Positions 21,954 to 25,797 of a stretch of 25,797 bases of DNA are shown here, one piece after another. The stretch's first letter is position 1; the number at the start of each line of letters is the position of its first letter. The position numbers and the translations under genes were made by a program. The stretch comes from a virus: positions 1 through 25,797 of IMG/VR virus record IMGVR_UViG_3300031837_000051, one strand, 5' to 3'. The notes below the pieces were generated by a model. It was not told the DNA's origin. It did no database searches and saw nothing but the letters and a program-made list of their open reading frames with translations.

Positions 21954-22005
21954 AGTTGCATGTCGAATGCTGGAAACACCATACCATGGGGTCAAAATCA
22001 GGGAG

Positions 22006-23439
22006 TCACAAACCGGTTTGTCCAAGCTTCGCCCACACCGCGCTCGATCCCCGGCGCTTGATGAGGCCGTCGAGCATGTAGCGCACCGCATCCGGGACGT
22101 GGTTGTTCTTGTCGATGATGTCTGGCAGGATCTCGCTGGTCACCCGGTCCTCCGCATACCGATACAGGCCGAACTCCTCCGCCGCGTGAGGGCAGTTCGT
22201 CTTGTGAATGTGGATCATAATGAAGCCGCGCAGGTGAGCGATGCCGTCCTCGACCGAGCCAGACCACTTCTCGGCCGCCGTGATGTTGATGCCCTTGTTC
22301 TTGACGTAGCTGATGAGCTCTGGCCGGGCAGAGTCAGCCTTCACCGGCCACTGGCGGTAGGTCGGAACCTTCTCGAAGGCGAACTTGTGGCCGCCAGGCA
22401 GCGTGTCGCCCGGCTTCGGCGCCACCATCTCGTTGATCTCGACGCCCACTCCCCAGCTCTCCGCATCCAGCCAGAGGTGTTCGCCAGCCATGCACTCTTT
22501 CCCGCCATAGATTCCGGCGCTCTCGGTCGTCACATAGCCGCGGATCATCACCAGGGGATCGTTGCTGAAGCCCCAGTCGACGCCATGGTAGAAGCGGGGC
22601 TTGTCGGGACTGGCGAAGTTCTCCAGCACATACTTGTGGCGGAAGATGACGGCGTGAGCGTGCTGCTTGATCTTGCCGTCCCACACATGCTCGGCGCTCT
22701 CTGGGTCAGTCGCGAAGAGATGGTCCTTGGCCGCCAGCAGCTCCTTGCTGATCCAGTGGTTCTCCCGCCAGTTCAGCTCCACCCTGACGCAATCGTCGGG
22801 CGGCGCGACGTGGAACTTCTGGTATGTGGCGTCGTCCTCATTGCAGAGGTTGTACGTGATCCAGATTTCGGAGCCAGCCTTGCGAATGGTGGGGATGAGG
22901 ACTTCCCAGGTGTCCTTGCCGATCGACTCCGCCTCTTCCACCCAGCAGATATCGACGCCCTCGAAGCTCTTGATCTTGGTGCGATTGCTTTTCTGCCCCA
23001 GGTCGCCCAGCCCCATGAATAGGAACTCGGAGCCATTCGAGGAGTAGATGTGGCCCTTGGTGACTTTGAACCACGGCTCGAGACCGAGCGACTTGATCTG
23101 GTCGTGCAGGAGCTTGTGCACCGAGTCGGCGATGGAGGTCTGGTACTCGCGGGCGCAGAGAATCCGAACCTTCTTCTGCAGGCTTAGGACGATGAGCGCG
23201 CGGGCGACGGCCCACGACTTCATCCCACCGCGGCCGCCCTCCATCACCTTGAAGCGGTGGGGGACGAACAGGAATTCGAACTTCTCATGGAAGTGGAGCG
23301 TCCACTGGCCTTCGTTCGGGATGGCGAAGCCGCCGTAGTGGAGCAGAACGTCGGTCCGCTTCACATATCCGCCGGCACGCTGGAAGGCCCCACTGACGTC
23401 AAGCGGCTTCGGCTGCTCCTCTGGGCTATCTGGGATCAC
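22006..23439 (-). CDS. terL: Terminase large subunit
   Basis: A 477-residue packaging motor. The Walker A-like loop is GGRGGMKS (68-75). The Walker B strand is VDICWVEEAE (162-171) with the catalytic Glu pair. The coupling motif region is ITYNLCNEDD. The nuclease domain contains FYHGVDWGFSNDPLVMI with Asp288, and later DKNNHVPDAVRYML with Asp450. It resembles PBSX/Terminase_3 enzymes that cut concatemers and drive DNA into the prohead. It has a GTG start at 23439 overlapping the HNH stop (GTGA). The length is typical. An intrinsic terminator follows. Confidence 0.95.
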   Translation of the reverse strand: MIPDSPEEQPKPLDVSGAFQRAGGYVKRTDVLLHYGGFAIPNEGQWTLHFHEKFEFLFVPHRFKVMEGGRGGMKSWAVARALIVLSLQKKVRILCAREYQTSIADSVHKLLHDQIKSLGLEPWFKVTKGHIYSSNGSEFLFMGLGDLGQKSNRTKIKSFEGVDICWVEEAESIGKDTWEVLIPTIRKAGSEIWITYNLCNEDDATYQKFHVAPPDDCVRVELNWRENHWISKELLAAKDHLFATDPESAEHVWDGKIKQHAHAVIFRHKYVLENFASPDKPRFYHGVDWGFSNDPLVMIRGYVTTESAGIYGGKECMAGEHLWLDAESWGVGVEINEMVAPKPGDTLPGGHKFAFEKVPTYRQWPVKADSARPELISYVKNKGINITAAEKWSGSVEDGIAHLRGFIMIHIHKTNCPHAAEEFGLYRYAEDRVTSEILPDIIDKNNHVPDAVRYMLDGLIKRRGSSAVWAKLGQTGL

Positions 23440-23846
23440 TTAGCCCTCACCGCTTCGAAGTGGAAGACAATCACCGTCTTCGTCTGGGTGATGAGGCCGA
23501 ACCGCTCGGCAATGCGGACGGACGGATGATCCCGGCGCAGACCGTCAACCATGCGCTCAAGGCAGTCGCGCCAGACTTCCAGCGGGGTGCAGCCCTTGTT
23601 GATGTTGCAGGACCGGCACGCCGGCACGAGGTTGGCGAAGTTCTCGCGCTCAGGATGGTCGCAGCGCCCAGTCTGGATATAGCCGTAGGTGGTGCGCCCG
23701 TCTTCCAGCTCCTTCTTCTTACCCTCGCGGATGATCGGCTCGACGTGATCGGCGTGCCAGCCAGGCAGCAGTTCGCACCCGCAGTAGGCGCAGCAGCCAT
23801 CGAACATCGAGAACAGGATGGCCCGCTGGCCCTTCGTCAGCTTCAC
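23436..23846 (-). CDS. HNH endonuclease next to terminase
   Basis: A 136-residue protein with a GTG start at 23846 overlapping the upstream stop (GTGA). The HNH fold is clear: CAYCGCELLPGWHADHVEPI (C-x2-C with Asp-His-Val), then NFANLVPACRSCNINKGCTP (N, C-x2-C, N, K). HNH proteins encoded beside the terminase in HK97-like phages act in cos cleavage and packaging. This one sits directly upstream of the large terminase and is coupled to it, which favours that role over homing. The C-terminal 45 residues (VDGLRRDHPSVRIAERFGLI) are not part of the core. Confidence 0.88.
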   Translation of the reverse strand: MKLTKGQRAILFSMFDGCCAYCGCELLPGWHADHVEPIIREGKKKELEDGRTTYGYIQTGRCDHPERENFANLVPACRSCNINKGCTPLEVWRDCLERMVDGLRRDHPSVRIAERFGLITQTKTVIVFHFEAVRAK

Positions 23847-24115
23847 TTGGTCCTCAGCAGCGCCAGGCGCGCCTTCCACGTTTCCTGCCCATATCCGTGG
23901 ACGCGGCCGCCGCCGATCTCATCGAGGCAGCAGGTGTCGATATCCCAATACCGGCCGATCCCCTCATCCAGCTTCTCGATCGCTTCGAGGGCGGCCAGCT
24001 CGTCATGAAAAACGCCGATCACTGAGGTCTCAGTCACGGGCAGCGGTGGCATGTCCGTCGTCACCAGCCCGCGGCTCACTACCCAGAGCGTGATGACCGG
24101 CCAGGGGTCAGGCAT
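23843..24115 (-). CDS. Hypothetical protein
   Basis: A 90-residue protein beginning MPDPWPVITLWVVSRGLVTT. The second half reads VIGVFHDELAALEAIEKLDE and WDIDTCCLDEIGGGRVHGYG, an alpha/beta pattern like small proteins that log time or activity in host defence. I do not recognise it. The ATG overlaps the end of the preceding gene by 8 bases, and its stop overlaps the HNH start. It is part of a coupled gene string between small terminase and large terminase. Confidence 0.65.
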   Translation of the reverse strand: MPDPWPVITLWVVSRGLVTTDMPPLPVTETSVIGVFHDELAALEAIEKLDEGIGRYWDIDTCCLDEIGGGRVHGYGQETWKARLALLRTK

Positions 24116-24692
24116 TATGCACCGTTGCTCCTCGCGCCCGCCGCTCCTCTACCATCTCGCGGATCATGATAGTCGGGAAATTACCGGCACAGACTTCGCA
24201 GACCGGAATCCGCTTGTCCCCGTGGGTTTCCGGCGCGAGCGTCCAGGCCTTCAAATCCAGAGCGCGATAGCAGACCTCGCAGATCGGGACGCGGTACTCG
24301 TAGGGGTCCATCGCACGCTCGAAGCCGGCGGGAGGATGAACCACCGCCCCCAGCGCCGCCGCATGCGCCAGGGTTAGCGCCTCTAGCGTCTCCACCCTCT
24401 TCCGCAGGTCGAGGTCGAGGTCAGCCAGGCGAGAGGCGCGCATGGCTTCAGGTCCGCCCAGCGGTTTCGCCGGCTCCAACCACTCGCAGTGATGGATGAA
24501 GAGATTAGCCACCATCACCATAGGGTTGAGGTCGCGCGGCGGCTGAGAGGCAGCGCCAAAGACAGCGCCACAGACGCACTCGATGGTTGGGCCATGGATC
24601 GAACCCCAATCCCTCACGCGATGGTCGCCACTGAAACCAGCGGGAAACCATTCTTTACTGAACGCGCCTTTGCCGTATCCCAGCATGCTCAT
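24108..24692 (-). CDS. Hypothetical protein with multiple zinc-like motifs
   Basis: A 194-residue protein. It starts at the ATG at 24692 in an ATGA overlap with the 36-residue membrane protein; the longer open frame is antisense to nothing but has no start signal. N-terminal features are CVCG (39-42) and HHC (67-69). A helical stretch follows (LDLDLRKRVETLEALTLAHA), then two CEVC knuckles, PICEVCYRALDLKAWTLAPE and PVCEVCAGNFPTIM. The knuckles repeat with about 27 residues between them, suggesting a zinc-ribbon pair. No family recognised. Confidence 0.68.
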   Translation of the reverse strand: MSMLGYGKGAFSKEWFPAGFSGDHRVRDWGSIHGPTIECVCGAVFGAASQPPRDLNPMVMVANLFIHHCEWLEPAKPLGGPEAMRASRLADLDLDLRKRVETLEALTLAHAAALGAVVHPPAGFERAMDPYEYRVPICEVCYRALDLKAWTLAPETHGDKRIPVCEVCAGNFPTIMIREMVEERRARGATVHNA

Positions 24693-24799
24693 CGCAACCC
24701 CCACTGCCGCGCCAGCCACAGGATGTCCCATACCAGCGCGGCCATCGTCGCGAGCGACCAGAGGGCCGCCCACACGTCTTTGAATGAATACTGCTTCAT
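24689..24799 (-). CDS. Small membrane protein (36 residues)
   Basis: This short gene encodes MKQYSFKDVWAALWSLATMA followed by ALVWDILWLARQWGLR. It is one hydrophobic helix of about 22 residues with Trp-rich borders and a basic end. Its ATG overlaps the small terminase stop (ATGA) and its stop overlaps the next start (ATGA), so it fits exactly between two genes. That spacing on both sides is strong support despite its length. A holin-like or anti-host role is possible but not supported by sequence. Confidence 0.68.
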   Translation of the reverse strand: MKQYSFKDVWAALWSLATMAALVWDILWLARQWGLR

Positions 24800-25404
24800 A
24801 TCACTACCGTCGCTTCCGGCCAGTCGGCCTTGAACTCGTCCACCCGGTCCTTCGGGATGTAGCCGATCGTCTCACCCAGGCGCACGCAGACCATATCGTC
24901 CGGCGCTCCTCCGATGAATTTGATCGTGAACCTTGGCACGTCCTCGCGCTCCTGAAGCGCCAGCTCCTCCGCCGAGACGGCCCGCGCCCGCTGCTCCATC
25001 TCCATCCCCATCCGGGCCACCGCCACAGCCTGCCCCACTGGAAGCTTCTTGATCTCCTCCGCGCTCATAGACATGAACCGAGCAGCCGCGCGCGCCGTCA
25101 TGTTCATCCCCTGCCGCGCCTGCCGCTCCCGCATTTCAGCCGTTCCCACCACCACGCGGTTCGTGATCTCACGAGCCATCATCCGGTCATACGCCAGGAT
25201 CCGGTACTGCCAGCGGTCGCGCGCGCTGAACTTCTCCATTAGTTGCCGTGACTTGCCGCCCGGGTATTCAGGGCTAACCAACAGCTCCCCCACCTTAGCA
25301 AGCGAGCGGGTGGCCCCCATTTCGAGGTAAGCGGTGAAAGCCTCGTAGGCTTCTTGGCTCTCTCCGTCTTGGCGTTCCCACGGCTTTGCTTCCTCTGAGG
25401 ACAT
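24796..25404 (-). CDS. terS: Terminase small subunit (DNA-binding packaging protein)
   Basis: A 202-residue protein. The N-terminus PWERQDGESQEAYEAFTAYL, then SLAKVGELL and RDRWQYRILAYDRMMARE, matches a family I recall as small terminases (WERQ-x-GES-x-x-AYEAF...R...VG..L....W..R...YD). The central helical portion (RQARQGMNMTARAAARFMSM) would form the ring core. The C-terminal segment (RFTIKFIGGAPDDMVCV) is strand-rich and may contact the large subunit. It is the first complete gene at the right edge; upstream lies a palindrome. No clear Shine-Dalgarno is visible. Confidence 0.8.
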   Translation of the reverse strand: MSSEEAKPWERQDGESQEAYEAFTAYLEMGATRSLAKVGELLVSPEYPGGKSRQLMEKFSARDRWQYRILAYDRMMAREITNRVVVGTAEMRERQARQGMNMTARAAARFMSMSAEEIKKLPVGQAVAVARMGMEMEQRARAVSAEELALQEREDVPRFTIKFIGGAPDDMVCVRLGETIGYIPKDRVDEFKADWPEATVVI

Positions 25405-25444
25405 GAGAGCGAGGATGCCACAGGTGGGGGGTAGGGTGCAAGAG

Positions 25445-25552
25445 TTATTCCCTACCGGTAGGGTGGGCGGTATCTTCTGGTGAATTTGCGGCAGGTGATG
25501 AGGCCGATTCCATAGGCGCCGGAGCTACGCGCATGTGAGGCTTGAGCTTCAA
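25445..25552 (-). CDS. Possible small protein (35 residues)
   Basis: A TTG start at 25552 overlaps the upstream stop (TTGA), with GAGGGG 6 bases upstream. The reading frame gives about 35 residues starting (Met)KLKPHMRVAPAPMESASSPA. It has no hydrophobic segment and no known domain. The TTG start and short length make this doubtful; it is included because the start context is good and the frame fills the gap. Confidence 0.3.
   Translation of the reverse strand: MKLKPHMRVAPAPMESASSPAANSPEDTAHPTGRE
25450..25463. promoter_or_regulatory. 14-bp perfect palindrome upstream of small terminase
   Basis: CCCTACCGGTAGGG is a perfect inverted repeat 46 bases before the small terminase start. Its half GGTAGGGTG recurs directly at 25430-25438 and 25458-25466. 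It could be an operator for a repressor or late regulator; this is inference. It falls inside the doubtful 35-residue frame. Confidence 0.4.
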
Positions 25553-25797
25553 CGGCCACCCCTCATCAACTCCTCGAAGGTGCGGGACTTCTTCTTGCGG
25601 GGATTCCAGGTGCAGGGCCAGATGATTTGCCCACCGTTACGGTCGGCATAGCGAGTGAAGACGTCGATGGTGCGCTGCTCCAGCTCTCCCAGGCGAACGG
25701 CCAAAACGGTGAAGCGCAGCCCTGCGTTCGGGTCGCGCCGCTTCACGGGCTTCACTCCCACCACAAGGTACTGGCTCTTGGGGAACTCCAGCAGGTC
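25549..25797 (-). CDS. Hypothetical protein, 3' part (cut by window edge)
   Basis: The frame is open to the right edge, and 82 residues are visible, beginning DLLEFPKSQYLVVGVKPVKR and ending SRTFEELMRGGR. An internal GTG at 25764 is not needed; the residues upstream of it look protein-like, so the gene probably starts outside the window. Features are strands (FTVLAVRLGELEQRTIDVFT) and a basic C-terminal part (WNPRKKKSRTFEELM). Not recognised. Confidence 0.6.
   Translation of the reverse strand, partial: DLLEFPKSQYLVVGVKPVKRRDPNAGLRFTVLAVRLGELEQRTIDVFTRYADRNGGQIIWPCTWNPRKKKSRTFEELMRGGR

Noticed and set aside
23436-23846. The HNH gene as a third homing endonuclease
   Set aside because: It is coupled by overlaps to both neighbours and sits immediately before the large terminase, as packaging HNH proteins do. 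It has no added DNA-binding modules.
1-25797. tRNA genes, CRISPR arrays, insertion sequences, integrase or attachment sites
   Set aside because: None seen on either strand while reading. Without an integrase, whether this phage is temperate cannot be decided from the window.

Overview
The window is a piece of the genome of a tailed double-stranded DNA phage, or of a prophage, with a contractile tail (myovirus morphotype). It carries the packaging, head, neck, tail and proximal baseplate modules, read right to left on the minus strand. Genes are tightly packed: many stop and start codons overlap as ATGA, GTGA, TAATG or TAGTG. No stretch longer than about 110 bases lacks a gene, and I saw no tRNA, rRNA, CRISPR array or insertion sequence. 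The sequence is GC-rich. The host cannot be determined; Sec-type leaders ending in Ala-Gln are compatible with Acidobacteriota, among others, but this is only a weak inference.

Layout in transcription order (25797 to 1): an unidentified gene cut by the window edge; small terminase; a 36-residue membrane protein and two small unknown proteins; an HNH nuclease; large terminase; three small proteins, two with export signals; portal; two small Cys-rich or basic proteins; a MuF-type minor head protein carrying an intein; a run of accessory proteins, one exported; a DUF2213-type protease or scaffold candidate; a Gp24-like cement protein; a DUF2184-type major capsid protein; a free-standing GIY-YIG homing endonuclease; neck and connector proteins; tail sheath (DUF3383-like); tail tube (DUF3277-like); a tail assembly chaperone with a -1 frameshift; tape measure with a lysozyme domain; Dit-like protein; baseplate plug; hub; Gp138-like spike; and the first 20 codons of a further baseplate gene. 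As I recall it, this order matches simple contractile-tail phages such as Acinetobacter phage AP22 and cyanophage Pam3.

The most unusual locus is the MuF gene (17307-18914). A 276-residue intein (17340-18167) interrupts the conserved Asn-Cys-Arg-Cys site nine residues from the end of the protein. Inside the intein, on the opposite strand and in exactly complementary codon register, lies the only plus-strand gene I accept in the window (17406-18146). It has its own extended -10 promoter candidate and Shine-Dalgarno sequence, two helix-turn-helix segments and a Vsr/PD-(D/E)xK-like nuclease domain. It looks like a homing endonuclease encoded antisense to the intein it would mobilise, so about 740 bp appear to code for protein on both strands.

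Other notable points: the endonuclease behind the capsid gene has its ribosome binding site inside a hairpin that also resembles an intrinsic terminator; the chaperone gene has a T7 slippery heptamer leading to a 76-residue extension; and four terminator-like hairpins divide the structural cassette.
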